In this document: piece after piece, positions 1 to 8,064 of the stretch
How the letters are laid out: each line of letters begins with the position of its first letter
How positions within the stretch are numbered: position 1 is the stretch's first letter
Source: Rhodocyclaceae bacterium
GTDB lineage: Bacteria > Pseudomonadota > Gammaproteobacteria > Burkholderiales > Rhodocyclaceae
Assembly: GCA_030680085.1 (NCBI GenBank)
Contig: JAUXWU010000061.1
Coordinates: 1-32,821 of the forward strand
DNA: 32,821 bases
Direction of reading: 5' to 3'
Program-made: the position numbers and the translations under genes
The notes under the pieces: generated by a model
Databases searched by the model: none
The model's input: only the letters and a program-made list of their open reading frames with translations
What the model was told of the DNA's origin: nothing

Positions 1-91
1 TTTGTCATTTATATCCCTCGGATGAGGGGCGAGGCGACATCTTGACTTCAATACAACCACAACACCGGGGTTTCCTCCGCGTAGCGGCTTC

Positions 92-149
92 GTCCAACCT
101 TTCATTCGAGAGGGACTGGCTACGCCAGCCCCTCAATTTAACGTTATAC
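92..149 (+). other. integron attC-like recombination site 1
   Basis: Seen: an R''-type box GTCCAAC (92-98), an imperfect inverted repeat (AGGGACTGGC at 111-120 against GCCAGCCCCT at 124-133, loop TAC) and an R'-type box GTTATAC (143-149). The R' box departs from GTTRRRY at one base. It would be the attC of a cassette lying to the left, its R' belonging to the next cassette. The R'' here is the exact reverse complement of the GTTGGAC box at 847-853, as expected for members of one array. No integrase gene is visible. Confidence 0.6.
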
Positions 150-174
150 CCTTTGATCCTTTAGTCTTACGCCC

Positions 175-804
175 ATGACCGAAAAATCAGTCGTTGAAAA
201 AGTCACTTCTAGCTTGCCGGTAAATGTAGGAACAAATTCTATAGCTGCGTTTGGTGCTACGGTTACTCCCTTGGCAGCGTTTATTCCATTCTTGGTACAG
301 AGTTTGGCTAGTGGGCGCCAAACCGAACGACTGGAAAAAATGTTCGCCGAGCTGAATTCAATTATTGAAGCTCATTCTGAGCAGATTCGTTCGTTGTCTG
401 ACGATCAATACAAGGTGATCAACGAGGCTATCGCCGCCGCTTTCTACACCGTTAATGAGCAGAAACTTGAGCTTCTGAGAAACGCAATCGCAGTCATTAT
501 CAGAGAGCCTAATATTGCGCTGTCCGCAGCTGATGCGTTGTCTCGCGCGATACGCGACATTTCCGCTGATGAGGCAAAATTTGTTGTAGATAATTTTCGA
601 TACTCGAAAATTTTGATCGACGCAGAGATTGATGAGAATAGAGCCGATTCTTTGATAGTTCGCCCTGGCACGACAGAAGAAGCTTTGGTTTCCGGGCTCA
701 TCAGTCTAGGGCTGGTCTACACGAAATCGTCGTCCTGGGACGCCCAAATGTATGAATGGTCTCCTCTCGTCGCCAAACTAATTGTTCTGCTTCGAAGGGT
801 ATAA
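175..804 (+). CDS. unknown protein encoded in an integron-type gene cassette
   Basis: I do not recognise this 209-residue protein. It has a hydrophobic stretch near residues 22-45 (IAAFGATVTPLAAFIPFLV), then a long polar helical, possibly coiled-coil segment (about 48-110) and a mixed C-terminal part. It could be anchored in the membrane by a single segment. The ATG lies 26 bases after the R' box of attC site 1 and the TAA overlaps the R'' box of attC site 2, which is the classic layout of a one-gene cassette. Its base composition is visibly richer in A and T than the core genes further right, which fits acquisition by transfer. Cassette proteins are often orphan or defence-related, but nothing in the sequence assigns such a role here. 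Confidence 0.75.
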   Translation: MTEKSVVEKVTSSLPVNVGTNSIAAFGATVTPLAAFIPFLVQSLASGRQTERLEKMFAELNSIIEAHSEQIRSLSDDQYKVINEAIAAAFYTVNEQKLELLRNAIAVIIREPNIALSAADALSRAIRDISADEAKFVVDNFRYSKILIDAEIDENRADSLIVRPGTTEEALVSGLISLGLVYTKSSSWDAQMYEWSPLVAKLIVLLRRV

Positions 805-853
805 CGAATAAGGTTAGATCGTGCGAAGCCACGATCTGAACCGTTTGTTGGAC
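799..853 (+). other. integron attC-like recombination site 2
   Basis: R'' GTATAAC (799-805) and R' GTTGGAC (847-853, a perfect GTTRRRY) flank a long inverted repeat: GGTTAGATCGTG (812-823) pairs with 830-842 except for one unpaired G at 838. Such an extrahelical base is a hallmark of attC sites, needed for single-strand recognition by the integrase. R'' is the exact reverse complement of GTTATAC at 143-149, the start of the same cassette, which is the expected relation within a cassette that circularises. The stop codon of the 175-804 gene lies inside R''. Confidence 0.75.
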
Positions 854-1087
854 GAGCCCGGATCTGAGCGCTGGCCTCACAGGAAATATGTATTTGGGAA
901 GTAGCCCGGTTTGGCGTTTCACCGGGAGAACGGGGGCTTGAAACCCCGCTGATGTCGGCCGTTGCGGCAGTCGACGCCGGATTATGGTGGTGATTTGCCG
1001 ATTGAGCCCCGCTGCGAGGCGAACGGAATTCTCAGCTTGTGGGCGCTGACATCCCGTCACCGGCAAAGAGGTGATGCGTTCACATGG

Positions 1088-1480
1088 TCAATGCACCCCC
1101 TGAGTGACAATGGGCGCCGACATGACCCCTTCGATCCCCGACCGAATCCGCGTGCGCACAATCACCATCACCGCCCCGCAGCAACTGCACAGGATTGGCG
1201 CCCGCGCCTTGATCCATGCCAACGCCCGGCCGGGATCGAACTTCAGCAGCATATGCAGCAAGGCGATCAGCCGCTTGCAGTTCGTTCAGATCGACGCCGG
1301 CTTCGATCAGGTGGGTGGCGTAGCTGTGCCCCCCATTTGACTCGGCATATTCCTGGGCTCGGGATAGTGGCGCAGGCTGTGGGGCGTGATCTTTTTTTTA
1401 GCCCGCAGGAGGCGACGACCTTGTGCAGCGTGGTCTGCACACCACCGCGATGAAGCCGCGCAGCGTCGGTCACCTTGAAC
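1088..1480 (-). mobile_element. decayed tyrosine recombinase and IS91-type transposase remnants
   Basis: Read on the minus strand from 1475 down, broken frames give LHKVVASCGLKK, then ITPHSLRH, then HSYATHLIEAGVDLNELQ. These match the conserved C-terminal region of phage-type integrases, including the HxLRH box. About 41 extra bases separate LRH from SYATH (roughly 1319-1360) and at least one further frameshift lies in the A-run near 1395. Continuing leftward another frame gives a stretch ending in LAWIKARAPILCSCCGAVMV and a stop at 1088-1090, resembling the zinc-binding tail of IS91-family transposases. Tyrosine recombinase plus IS91 transposase in this order is known for some IS91-like elements. 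No intact gene remains. Confidence 0.5.
1446..1476 (+). repeat. imperfect direct repeat, left copy
   Basis: This 31-base segment matches 2067-2097 at 26 of 31 positions and shares the run AAGCCGCGCAGCG. The two copies bracket the hicA-hicB unit. The left copy lies inside the recombinase remnant, so the right copy may be a piece of the same or a related element. Confidence 0.55.
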
Positions 1481-1519
1481 GTTGGGCCTTGCGAGCAAAG
1501 GTCATGGCATACTTCAGAC

Positions 1520-1708
1520 ATGAAAGTCGGTGAAATATTGGTTTTGCTCCGTAACGACGGCTGGTTCTTGGTGGCGACAAGAGGTAGTCATCGCCAATTC
1601 AAGCACGCTGTCAAACCCGGACGTGTCACCGTCGCTGGCAAGCCAAGTGACGACTTGGCTCCAGGAACACTCAACAGCATTCTCAAGCAAGCCGCATTGA
1701 AAGGTTAA
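1520..1708 (+). CDS. hicA: HicA family mRNA interferase toxin
   Basis: 62 residues, a normal HicA length. HicA folds as a small double-stranded-RNA-binding-like domain and cleaves mRNA. The conserved GSHRQFKH motif places the catalytic histidine at residue 24, and the C-terminal PGTLNSILKQA helix is typical. The frame is open further upstream (to 1475), but the family starts at MKVGEIL, so the ATG at 1520 is chosen; its ribosome-binding site is weak. hicB follows four bases after the stop codon. A GTTGGGC box at 1481-1487 lies just upstream and may be the left core site of a gene cassette carrying the pair. Confidence 0.85.
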   Translation: MKVGEILVLLRNDGWFLVATRGSHRQFKHAVKPGRVTVAGKPSDDLAPGTLNSILKQAALKG

Positions 1709-1712
1709 GGCC

Positions 1713-1967
1713 ATGCGCTACGCAATAGTTATCGAAAAAGCCGGAAGCAATTTCTCAGGCTATGTACCGGATTTGCCCGGCTGTGTCGCTACAGGAGCGA
1801 CGGTAGAAGAAACTGAAAACGAGCTGCTTTCGGCCATCCAATTTCATCTTGAGGGTCTCCTAGAAGACGGGTTTGCCGCACCTGCCTCAGAAAGCATTGT
1901 CGAGTACGTGTTTGTCCCAGCCCAATCCTGCGCTCCAGGGGACGCGCCGCAAGCGGCGTGCCCCTGA
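1713..1967 (+). CDS. hicB: HicB family antitoxin
   Basis: 84 residues with the partial RNase H-like HicB fold: YAIVIEK, then SGYVPDLPGCVATGATVEET, then the helix ELLSAIQFHLEGLLEDG. HicB binds and neutralises HicA and usually represses the pair. The family normally ends near VEYVFV; here about 15 further residues (PAQSCAPGDAPQAACP) follow, encoded by bases that also form the attC-like hairpin at 1920-1979. No separate C-terminal DNA-binding domain is evident. The tail is probably a by-product of placement in a cassette and may not be functional. Confidence 0.85.
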   Translation: MRYAIVIEKAGSNFSGYVPDLPGCVATGATVEETENELLSAIQFHLEGLLEDGFAAPASESIVEYVFVPAQSCAPGDAPQAACP

Positions 1968-1979
1968 GCTTCGTTAGGC
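1920..1979 (+). other. integron attC-like site 3, behind hicAB
   Basis: R'' GCCCAAT (1920-1926; a departure from RYYYAAC at the last base) and R' GTTAGGC (1973-1979, perfect GTTRRRY) flank a strong hairpin: CAGGGG (1936-1941) with CCCCTG (1961-1966) and CGCCGC (1945-1950) with GCGGCG (1953-1958), with A1942 left unpaired. R'' is one base away from the reverse complement of GTTGGGC at 1481, supporting a hicAB cassette of about 492 bp (1482-1973). The 3' end of hicB runs into the hairpin. Confidence 0.6.
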
Positions 1980-2020
1980 ACGTCCCCCGCCACATCCCAT
2001 GCACATCATCGAAAGCCCAC

Positions 2021-2044
2021 GCCGTCTCGCCAGCGCCGACTTTT
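2021..2044 (+). repeat. 24-bp dispersed repeat, copy 1 (intergenic)
   Basis: GCCGTCTC followed by the core CCAGCGCCGACTTTT (overlapping by shared C/G positions). It is identical over all 24 bases to the copy at 2971-2994, which lies inside parC. It sits between the hicAB cassette and the hicB/hicA relic, outside any gene. Confidence 0.85.
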
Positions 2045-2066
2045 CACGGCAGTCACACGGACGCTG

Positions 2067-2097
2067 CGCGATAAAGCCGCGCAGCGCCGGTGACTTC
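2067..2097 (+). repeat. imperfect direct repeat, right copy
   Basis: Partner of 1446-1476 (26 of 31 bases identical). This copy also forms a hairpin of its own, GCTGCGCG at 2063-2070 with CGCGCAGC at 2078-2085. Confidence 0.5.
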
Positions 2098-2104
2098 TAC
2101 GCGG

Positions 2105-2265
2105 GGTGAAACCGTTGAAGATGCTATCGCCAACCTGCAAGAGGCTACGGCGCTCTATCTGTCGGAGTTTTCCATTCCCGCACCAGGATAGTCAAAGTCG
2201 GCACTCTGGCAGGCGTCCTGCGTCAGGCGGACGTATCGGCAGACGAATTCATCGCGGCCTTGTAA
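2105..2265 (+). pseudogene. fused relic of a second hicB-hicA pair
   Basis: Two frames join near 2167. From 2105 the frame reads GETVEDAIANLQEATALYLSEF, matching the C-terminal helix of HicB antitoxins, and stops at 2189-2191. From 2167 a second frame reads VFHSRTRIVKVGTLAGVLRQ and then ADVSADEFIAAL with a stop at 2263-2265, matching the C-terminal part of HicA. The start of hicB and the start of hicA are both missing, so an internal deletion appears to have brought the two 3' ends together. The order here is B then A, opposite to the intact pair at 1520-1967, so this is not a simple tandem duplicate. Confidence 0.6.
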
Positions 2266-2275
2266 CCGTGTTGCC

Positions 2276-2384
2276 CAACCCGGCATTCCAATCTCGCGCT
2301 CAGCATCTGTCGCATCTGCCTGCGGATTTGGCCAGGCGTATCGGCTATGAGAACGCCGAACGGCTTTACCGGCTTAACCGCTAG
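2276..2384 (+). pseudogene. C-terminal relic of an amidohydrolase-type protein
   Basis: The frame ending at 2384 reads LPADLARRIGYENAERLYRL close to its stop. This resembles the last helix of amidohydrolase-2 (TIM-barrel metal hydrolase) proteins, where a xxNAxRLYxL motif closes the barrel. Nothing upstream in this frame continues the domain; the hicA relic ends only about ten bases before. I treat it as the tail of a gene cut by rearrangement. The short match keeps confidence modest. Confidence 0.4.
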
Positions 2385-2401
2385 GCCGGGGGATGGCGGG
2401 G

Positions 2402-2647
2402 CTACTTCTCTGACTGGATTTTGTTCAGGATGCGCGCCCGGCCGGAGGCTTCGGCCTGATTGGCGGCGGAGACCTGGCGGCCATATTGGTCACGCTCATC
2501 CTTCGAGCGGCGCACGGCCTCGATGCTCTTGACGCAACGCCAGCGCGAGCCGGTTTTGGTGATGAGCAGCTTCATCTCCTCCACCGGATGGTGGGTGCGG
2601 CAGTGATAGCAGTAGCGGGTAGCGGGTTCTTTTTTCTCGGTACTCAT
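2402..2647 (-). CDS. small conserved-looking Cys-containing protein
   Basis: 81 residues, starting at the ATG read from 2647 on the minus strand, 34 bases behind the parC stop codon and on the same strand. It begins MSTEKKEPATRYCYHCRTHH; the CxxC pair (residues 13 and 16) and a further Cys in SRWRCVKSIEA suggest a small metal-binding or ribbon-type fold. The rest is basic and polar with no membrane segment or signal peptide. I do not recognise a named family. Being placed directly after parC it is probably cotranscribed with the topoisomerase genes. A longer reading upstream exists but overlaps parC in another frame and is unlikely. Confidence 0.65.
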   Translation of the reverse strand: MSTEKKEPATRYCYHCRTHHPVEEMKLLITKTGSRWRCVKSIEAVRRSKDERDQYGRQVSAANQAEASGRARILNKIQSEK

Positions 2648-2681
2648 AAGCCTGCGGATTATAGCAGTTTGGAATAGTTTG

Positions 2682-5063
2682 CTAGCTGGGCGCCAAGCCC
2701 GTCGGTTTGATCTTCGAGTCGATCGGTTGTCCCTTGCGGGCGCGGCTGCCGCGATGGCTGGCGAGTTCCTTGGCGGTGATCCGGTATTCGGCGGGTTTGC
2801 CGCCGCGACCGATGCCGCTGACGGTGAAGGCGGCGCCGTCGCCGATGGCGACCGCCACGAGTTCGTCCTTGGGCGGAATGTCCTGGATGATCGTGCCGCG
2901 TCCTTTCGCCAGGGTCTTGAGCTCGGCAAGCGGGAAGAGCAGCAGGCGGCCGCTTTGCGAGATGGCGGCTGCCGTCTCGCCAGCGCCGACTTTTACGGGC
3001 GTCAGCGGCTTCTCGCCCTGGTCGAGCGACATGAAGGCCTTGCCGACGCGGTTGCGCGAGATCAGGTCGCCCAAGCTGGCGATAAAACCGTAGCCGCCCG
3101 AGTTGGCGAAGAGATACTGCGCTACGGGCGTGTCGGTCAATGCCTGGGCCAGTTTGCCGCCGTCCTGAAATTCGACGAATGTGGTGATGGGCGCGCCGTC
3201 GCCTCGACCGCCGGGCAGGTCGGCGACGCGCACGCTGTAAGCGCGCCCGAGGCTGTCAATGAGTACCAGCGGCCAGACGGTGCGCGCCTCCATCACCAAG
3301 AGCGGGCTGTCGCCGCTCTTGTAGGCGATGCTGCCCATGTCAAGGCCATGCCCCTGCCGCGTGCGCACCCAGCCGTTTTTCGAGAGGATCACCGTCACCG
3401 GTTCGTCGGGAATGGCGACTTCGGCAAAGGCCACGGGGGCGACGGATTCGATCAGCGTCCGGCGCGCGTCGCCGTATTTCTTCGCGTCATCGGTGATTTC
3501 CCTGACGACGAGTTTGGTCAGCGCGCCACGGTCTTCCAGGATGCGGCGCAGGTCTGTTGCCTCCTCGGTCAGCGCCTGCTGTTCCTGTTCGATCTTGATG
3601 CCTTCAAGGCGCGCCAGTTGGCGCAGGCGGATTTCGAGGATGTCCTCGGCCTGGATTTCCGACAGCTTGAACTTGGCCATCAGTTCCGCCTTCGGCTCGT
3701 CAGCCGCGCGGATTGTCCTGATGATCTGGTCGATGGAGAGGAAGGCCGCCATGCGCCCGGCGAGAATATGCAGGCGGCGTTCGACCTCATTCAGCCGGTG
3801 TTTGCTGCGACGTTCGACCGTGACATGGCGGAAGGTGATCCATTCGTGCAGGATCGTCAGCAGCGGTTTCTGCGCCGGTCGGCCGTCGGTGCCGATCATC
3901 GTCATGTTGAGCGAAACATTGGCTTCGAGGCTGGTGCGCGAGAGCAACACGGCCATGAACTCGTCCTGCGGCACGCGCGAACTTTTCGGCTCCAGGACGA
4001 TGCGCACGGGGTCCTTTTCGTTCGACTCGTCGCGCACGGCATCCAGCACGCCGAGCATCACCTGCTTCGCGTTCTTCTGCTCCTGCGAGAGGTCCTTTTT
4101 GCCGGTGCGTGGTTCTGGATTGGTGACGGCCTCGATCTCGGAAAGCACCTGGGACGTCGACACGCCATGCGGCAGTTCATACACGATGACGCGCCACTGG
4201 CCGCGCGCCAGTTCCTCGATGCGCCAGCGGCAGCGCATGCGCAGGCTGCCGCGACCGCTGGCGTAGGCCGCGCGAATGTCGGCGGCGGGCGCGATCAGTT
4301 GGCCGCCGCCGGGGAAGTCCGGCCCCGGCAGCACGGTCAGCACTTCTTCGAGCGGGGCGGCCGGCTTCCTGATCAGTAGCTTCACCGCCTCGGCCACTTC
4401 GCGCAGGTTGTGCGGCGGAATTTCGGTCGCCATGCCGACGGCAATGCCCGACGCGCCGTTCAAGAGGACGAAGGGCAGCCGCGCCGGCAAAAGCTGCGGT
4501 TCGGTCAGCGTGCCGTCGTAGTTGGGTACAAAATTCACCGTGCCACGATCGATCTCGGTCAGCAGCAGTTCGGCGATCGGGGTGAGGCGGCATTCCGTGT
4601 AGCGCATCGCCGCCGCGCCATCGCCGTCGCGCGAACCGAAATTGCCCTGGCCGTCGACGAGCGGATAGCGCAACGAGAAGTCCTGCGCCACGCGCACCAT
4701 GGCGTCATAAATGCTGCTGTCGCCGTGCGGGTGGAACTTGCCGATCACGTCGCCCACCACGCGCGCGCTCTTGACGTGCTTGGCCGTGGCGAGGAGCCGC
4801 ATTTCGTTCATCGCATGGAGGATGCGGCGCTGCACTGGCTTCATGCCGTCCTCGACCTGCGGCAGGGCACGGCTTTTCACCACGCTCATCGCATAGGCGA
4901 GATAGGCGCGCTCGGCGTAGCTGTCGAGGGGGAGGGTGCTGCCGTCTTCGAAAGTCGGCGCTGGCGGGACGGCGCCAGCCGCTCCCGCCGCGTTGATGGG
5001 GACGGCGGGCGGCGGGGGATCGTTCGGGATGTCGTCGAACAGGTCAGGTGTGTCGTGGCTCAC
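2682..5063 (-). CDS. parC: DNA topoisomerase IV subunit A
   Basis: 793 residues. ParC cuts and rejoins DNA in the ParC2ParE2 enzyme that unlinks daughter chromosomes. The active-site tyrosine is Tyr155 in [10 protein letters not shown]; the quinolone-determining segment [11 protein letters not shown] (111-121) has Ser116 and Asp120 at the positions of E. coli Ser80 and Glu84. A long coiled-coil arm and a beta-pinwheel C-terminal domain follow. The start overlaps the parE stop by four bases (ATGA), so translation is probably coupled. Two copies of the dispersed 24-bp repeat lie in this gene: one encodes AVPPAPTF (31-38) in a Pro/Ala-rich N-terminal extension not typical of the family, the other KVGAGETA in the C-terminal domain. 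It is ParC, not GyrA, judging by the ParE partner next door. Confidence 0.95.
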   Translation of the reverse strand: MSHDTPDLFDDIPNDPPPPAVPINAAGAAGAVPPAPTFEDGSTLPLDSYAERAYLAYAMSVVKSRALPQVEDGMKPVQRRILHAMNEMRLLATAKHVKSARVVGDVIGKFHPHGDSSIYDAMVRVAQDFSLRYPLVDGQGNFGSRDGDGAAAMRYTECRLTPIAELLLTEIDRGTVNFVPNYDGTLTEPQLLPARLPFVLLNGASGIAVGMATEIPPHNLREVAEAVKLLIRKPAAPLEEVLTVLPGPDFPGGGQLIAPAADIRAAYASGRGSLRMRCRWRIEELARGQWRVIVYELPHGVSTSQVLSEIEAVTNPEPRTGKKDLSQEQKNAKQVMLGVLDAVRDESNEKDPVRIVLEPKSSRVPQDEFMAVLLSRTSLEANVSLNMTMIGTDGRPAQKPLLTILHEWITFRHVTVERRSKHRLNEVERRLHILAGRMAAFLSIDQIIRTIRAADEPKAELMAKFKLSEIQAEDILEIRLRQLARLEGIKIEQEQQALTEEATDLRRILEDRGALTKLVVREITDDAKKYGDARRTLIESVAPVAFAEVAIPDEPVTVILSKNGWVRTRQGHGLDMGSIAYKSGDSPLLVMEARTVWPLVLIDSLGRAYSVRVADLPGGRGDGAPITTFVEFQDGGKLAQALTDTPVAQYLFANSGGYGFIASLGDLISRNRVGKAFMSLDQGEKPLTPVKVGAGETAAAISQSGRLLLFPLAELKTLAKGRGTIIQDIPPKDELVAVAIGDGAAFTVSGIGRGGKPAEYRITAKELASHRGSRARKGQPIDSKIKPTGLAPS
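2971..2994 (+). repeat. 24-bp dispersed repeat, copy 2 (in parC)
   Basis: Exact match to 2021-2044. On the parC strand it reads KVGAGETA, between a conserved GEKPLTPV segment and [12 protein letters not shown] of the C-terminal domain. Confidence 0.85.
4951..4973 (-). repeat. 24-bp dispersed repeat, copy 3 (in parC, opposite orientation)
   Basis: The core appears as its reverse complement AAAGTCGGCGCTGG, with the outermost T of the consensus changed. On the parC strand it reads AVPPAPTF (residues 31-38). Confidence 0.8.
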
Positions 5064-7051
5064 AGGTCAGCCTCCACGAGGTGGCCACGGGCTTCCATCC
5101 AGGCGCGCCGCGCGGCGGCCTCGCCTTTGCCCATCAGCAGGTTGAAGAGTTTCAGGGTCTCGGCCTCGGCTTCCGGCCGTGCGGCGATGGGCAGCACGCG
5201 GCGCGTCGCCGGGTCCATGGCGGTTTCGCGCAACTGCTCGGGGTTCATCTCGCCCAGTCCCTTGAAGCGGCCGACCTCGATTTTGTCGGGGAGGAAACCT
5301 TCCTTGGCGAGCCGATCCTTGATGGCGGCGAGTTCGCCCTCGTCCAGCGCATACAGCCGCTTGGCCGGCCGTTTCTTGCCCTGCGCCGGCACGTCGATGC
5401 GATACAGCGGCGGCTGGGCGATGAACACGTGGCCCTTCGCGATGAGGGCCGGGAAGTGGCGGTAGAAGAGGGTAAGCAACAGCGTCTGGATGTGCGCGCC
5501 ATCGACGTCGGCGTCCGCCATGATGACGAGCTTGCCATAGCGCAGGTTGGCGAGGTCGGGATTGTCGGTGGCGTTGTGCGGGTCGATTCCCAAAGCCACG
5601 GCGATGTCGTGAATTTCGTTGTTGGCGAACAGGCGATTGACCTCGATTTCCCATGAATTTTGCACCTTGCCGCGCAAGGGCAGAATCGCCTGCGTTTCGC
5701 GGTTCCGCGCCATCTTGGCCGAACCGCCGGCCGAATCGCCCTCGACGAGGAACAGCTCGTTCTCGGTAATTTCGGTCGATTCGCAGTCGGAGAGCTTGCC
5801 CGGCAGCACGGCCACGCCCGACTGCTTTTTCTTTTCCACCTTTTGGACATTCTTCTGGCGGGTCAAGGCCTGCCGGATCGCCAGATCGGCAATCGCGCGG
5901 CCGGCCTCGACATGCTGGTTGAGCCAGATCTCAAACGGATCGCGCACCATGCCGGCGACCAGCTTCACCGCCTCGCGCGAGTTGAGCTTTTCCTTGACCT
6001 GGCCCTGGAATTGCGGATCGAGGATGCGCGCCGAGAGCACGTAGCCCATGCGGGCGCAGGCATCTTCCTGCTGGAGCTTGACGCCTCTGGGCAGCAGCGC
6101 ATGATGTTCGATGAAGGTTTTCAGCGCCTCGAAGACCCCGGCGCGCAAGCCCGCTTCGTGGGTGCCGCCGGCGACGGTCGGGATCAGATTGACATAGGAT
6201 TCATGAGGGATGTTTGATGCGCTATCCGCCCACCAGCCGAGCGCCCAGGCCGCGCCTTCGCCATCGGCAAAGCTTTCGTGATCGCCGCCGGCGTAATTCT
6301 CGGCGGCGTAGATCGGTGCCGCCGCCGCGCCTTCGTCGCTATCCGTGCCGACCAGTTCCCGGAGGTAGCCGCCCAGACCTTCCGGGTAGCGCCAGGTTTT
6401 CGACAACAGGCTGCCGTCGGATTGCTCGACATCGAGCGTTACCTCGACGCCGGGCAGCAGCACGGCCTTGGAGCGCAGCAGGTGTTCGAGTTCTGCCAGG
6501 GGCACCTTGGGCGTATAGAAGTATTTTGGATCGGGAATCACCCGGACGCTGGTGCCGGTCTGCCGGCCACAAGTACCGCGGGTTTCCAGCGCCGACACCT
6601 TTTCCCCGCCTTCTGAAAAAGTGACCGCATGGATCTTGCCTTCACGCCGCACTTCCACTTCGACGCTGAGTGACAGTGCATTGGTCACCGCGACACCGAC
6701 GCCGTGCAGGCCGCCGGAAAACGCATAGGCGGCATTGCCGGATTGCTTGTCGAACTTGCCGCCGGCGTGCAGGCGCATGAAGGCGAGCACGACGACAGGA
6801 ATTTTTTCTTCCGGGTGCAGGCCGACCGGGATGCCGCGACCGTCGTCCGCCACCGTGATGGCGCCGCTCCGCGCCACCGTCACGTGAAGATGCTTGGCAA
6901 AACCGGCGAGCGCCTCGTCGGCGGCGTTGTCGATGACTTCCTGGATGATATGGGCCGGCGAGTCGGTGCGGGTGTACATCCCGGGCCGCTCGCGCACGGG
7001 CTCCAGTCCCTTCAAGACGCGAAAGGATGATTCGTCGTAGGTTTGTTTCAT
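5060..7051 (-). CDS. parE: DNA topoisomerase IV subunit B
   Basis: 663 residues, close to the usual 630-660. ParE hydrolyses ATP to drive strand passage by topoisomerase IV. The N-terminal GHKL ATPase shows [13 protein letters not shown], the [10 protein letters not shown] nucleotide loop and [15 protein letters not shown]. The TOPRIM metal site follows with [20 protein letters not shown] and [11 protein letters not shown], where most homologues have [10 protein letters not shown]. The end [16 protein letters not shown] matches the ParE C-terminus. It starts at an ATG 162 bases from the divergent tRNA-Arg gene and overlaps parC by four bases, so parE, parC and perhaps the small gene at 2402-2647 form one transcript. 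I could not place a convincing promoter for it. Confidence 0.95.
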   Translation of the reverse strand: MKQTYDESSFRVLKGLEPVRERPGMYTRTDSPAHIIQEVIDNAADEALAGFAKHLHVTVARSGAITVADDGRGIPVGLHPEEKIPVVVLAFMRLHAGGKFDKQSGNAAYAFSGGLHGVGVAVTNALSLSVEVEVRREGKIHAVTFSEGGEKVSALETRGTCGRQTGTSVRVIPDPKYFYTPKVPLAELEHLLRSKAVLLPGVEVTLDVEQSDGSLLSKTWRYPEGLGGYLRELVGTDSDEGAAAAPIYAAENYAGGDHESFADGEGAAWALGWWADSASNIPHESYVNLIPTVAGGTHEAGLRAGVFEALKTFIEHHALLPRGVKLQQEDACARMGYVLSARILDPQFQGQVKEKLNSREAVKLVAGMVRDPFEIWLNQHVEAGRAIADLAIRQALTRQKNVQKVEKKKQSGVAVLPGKLSDCESTEITENELFLVEGDSAGGSAKMARNRETQAILPLRGKVQNSWEIEVNRLFANNEIHDIAVALGIDPHNATDNPDLANLRYGKLVIMADADVDGAHIQTLLLTLFYRHFPALIAKGHVFIAQPPLYRIDVPAQGKKRPAKRLYALDEGELAAIKDRLAKEGFLPDKIEVGRFKGLGEMNPEQLRETAMDPATRRVLPIAARPEAEAETLKLFNLLMGKGEAAARRAWMEARGHLVEADL

Positions 7052-7170
7052 GCGGGCTAGGTTGCTCTGCGGAGCCGATAGTTCAAGAGTAAAAGTAAAG
7101 GGAGAAATTGCCTTTGTTTGCCACGCGGCGTCGTCACCCCCCCCAACGATAGAAAAATTCCGCGCTGCCC

Positions 7171-7199
7171 TTTACGGCGGAAGGCATTTCGGCTATAGT
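7171..7199 (+). promoter_or_regulatory. sigma-70 type promoter of the tRNA-Arg gene
   Basis: TTTACG (7171-7176) and TATAGT (7194-7199) are separated by exactly 17 bases, and the mature tRNA begins 15 bases after the -10 box. A GC-rich stretch (GCGCGCC) after the -10 resembles a stringent discriminator, common at stable-RNA promoters. Confidence 0.7.
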
Positions 7200-7213
7200 G
7201 CGCGCCTCAATTT

Positions 7214-7290
7214 GCGCCCGTAGCTCATCTGGATAGAGTACTTGGCTACGAACCAAGGGGTAGGGAGTTCGAATCTCTCCGGGCGCACCA
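7214..7290 (+). tRNA. tRNA-Arg (anticodon ACG)
   Basis: 77 bases including an encoded CCA end. The acceptor arms GCGCCCG and CGGGCGC pair fully; the anticodon stem CTTGG/CCAAG encloses CTACGAA, giving ACG at 7248-7250; the T arm is GGGAG-TTCGAAT-CTCTC. ACG (A34 modified to inosine) reads CGU, CGC and CGA. It is a single-gene unit with its own promoter and hairpin terminator. The 3' side opens a gene-poor accessory stretch, so this could be an integration point, although I see no integrase and no duplicated 3' end. Confidence 0.95.
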
Positions 7291-7297
7291 GAATATC

Positions 7298-7323
7298 AAG
7301 GGGTTAGCGAAAGCTAGCCCCTT
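7298..7323 (+). terminator. hairpin terminator behind tRNA-Arg
   Basis: AAGGGGTTAGC (7298-7308) pairs perfectly with GCTAGCCCCTT (7313-7323) around a GAAA tetraloop, followed by ATCGTTT. The T-run is short, so termination may be partial or the hairpin may mainly protect the processed 3' end. Confidence 0.7.
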
Positions 7324-7414
7324 ATCGTTTGTGGCGGGCTAACGCCCGGCTAACATTGAAACCGAATCCGTTAGCCCGTTAGTGTCTGTAATTCGGCATC
7401 TGCCCAAAACTATC

Positions 7415-7438
7415 GCCGTCCCGCCAGGGCCGACTTTT
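7415..7438 (+). repeat. 24-bp dispersed repeat, copy 4 (intergenic)
   Basis: Matches the consensus with one core change (CAGGGCC for CAGCGCC). It lies in the gene-poor stretch behind the tRNA. Confidence 0.8.
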
Positions 7439-8004
7439 CGCCGCTACCACCGCGCAGACGCTGGCACGCTGCCGCAGATGACAGGAAACGGGCTTGTCCC
7501 GAAACCTTCGATTGTCGCGGGCTAGTGGCTCAATGAGTGAGCCTGTCACCGAATAGCCATCTGACCGCGCCGTCACGGCGCTTGCAATCAACCCCGCAAG
7601 CCCCGCGCCGACGCTACCGCCTCGCCGACTGAACCCCGCCAGAGCGCATAAGGCCGCGCCCTGGCTTCGCGCCTTCGACTACCGCCGTCCCTCCTGCCCG
7701 CCGCTTGCGCCGTCGGCGATAAAGCCGCCCACGGCTTCAGCGGCTGCGCCGTGGGTGGTGTGAGTTGCTTCCTCGCTCATCGTCCGCGCCCGCCCGGCAG
7801 AAAAAACCTGCCAGGCGTGCACGGCCGCTGCTCTCGGTCGCCGCTGGGGCGCAAACCCTCAGTCAGAATGGTGGCAAAACCCCGCAGCTCGACGGCCGGC
7901 GCTTCGTGGCCCGCGCGCCGCTTACCTGCGGTCAAGCGGACGCGCTGCCATGCGGGCGTTTCGGGGCAAGGTCAAACCCAGTCAGCAAAATCAAAACCGC
8001 AAGC

Positions 8005-8028
8005 GCCGTGCCACCAGCGCCGACTTTT
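8005..8028 (+). repeat. 24-bp dispersed repeat, copy 5 (intergenic)
   Basis: Full core CCAGCGCCGACTTTT with changes in the variable left half (GCCGTGCCA). Copy 6 begins only 12 bases downstream. Confidence 0.8.
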
Positions 8029-8040
8029 GGCCGGGTTATT

Positions 8041-8064
8041 GCCGTCCCGCTACCGCCGACTTTT
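8041..8064 (+). repeat. 24-bp dispersed repeat, copy 6 (intergenic)
   Basis: GCCGTCCCGC followed by TACCGCCGACTTTT. The centre is diverged (TACC for CAGC), but both ends match. It forms a tandem pair with copy 5. Confidence 0.7.

Noticed and set aside
2679-4379. A 566-residue plus-strand frame opposite parC
   Set aside because: parC motifs on the minus strand are unmistakable; the opposite frame is a composition artefact.
6586-6600. CCAGCGCCGACACC in parE
   Set aside because: It matches only ten or so core bases, lacks GCCGTC at the proper distance and lies in an ordinary conserved stretch.
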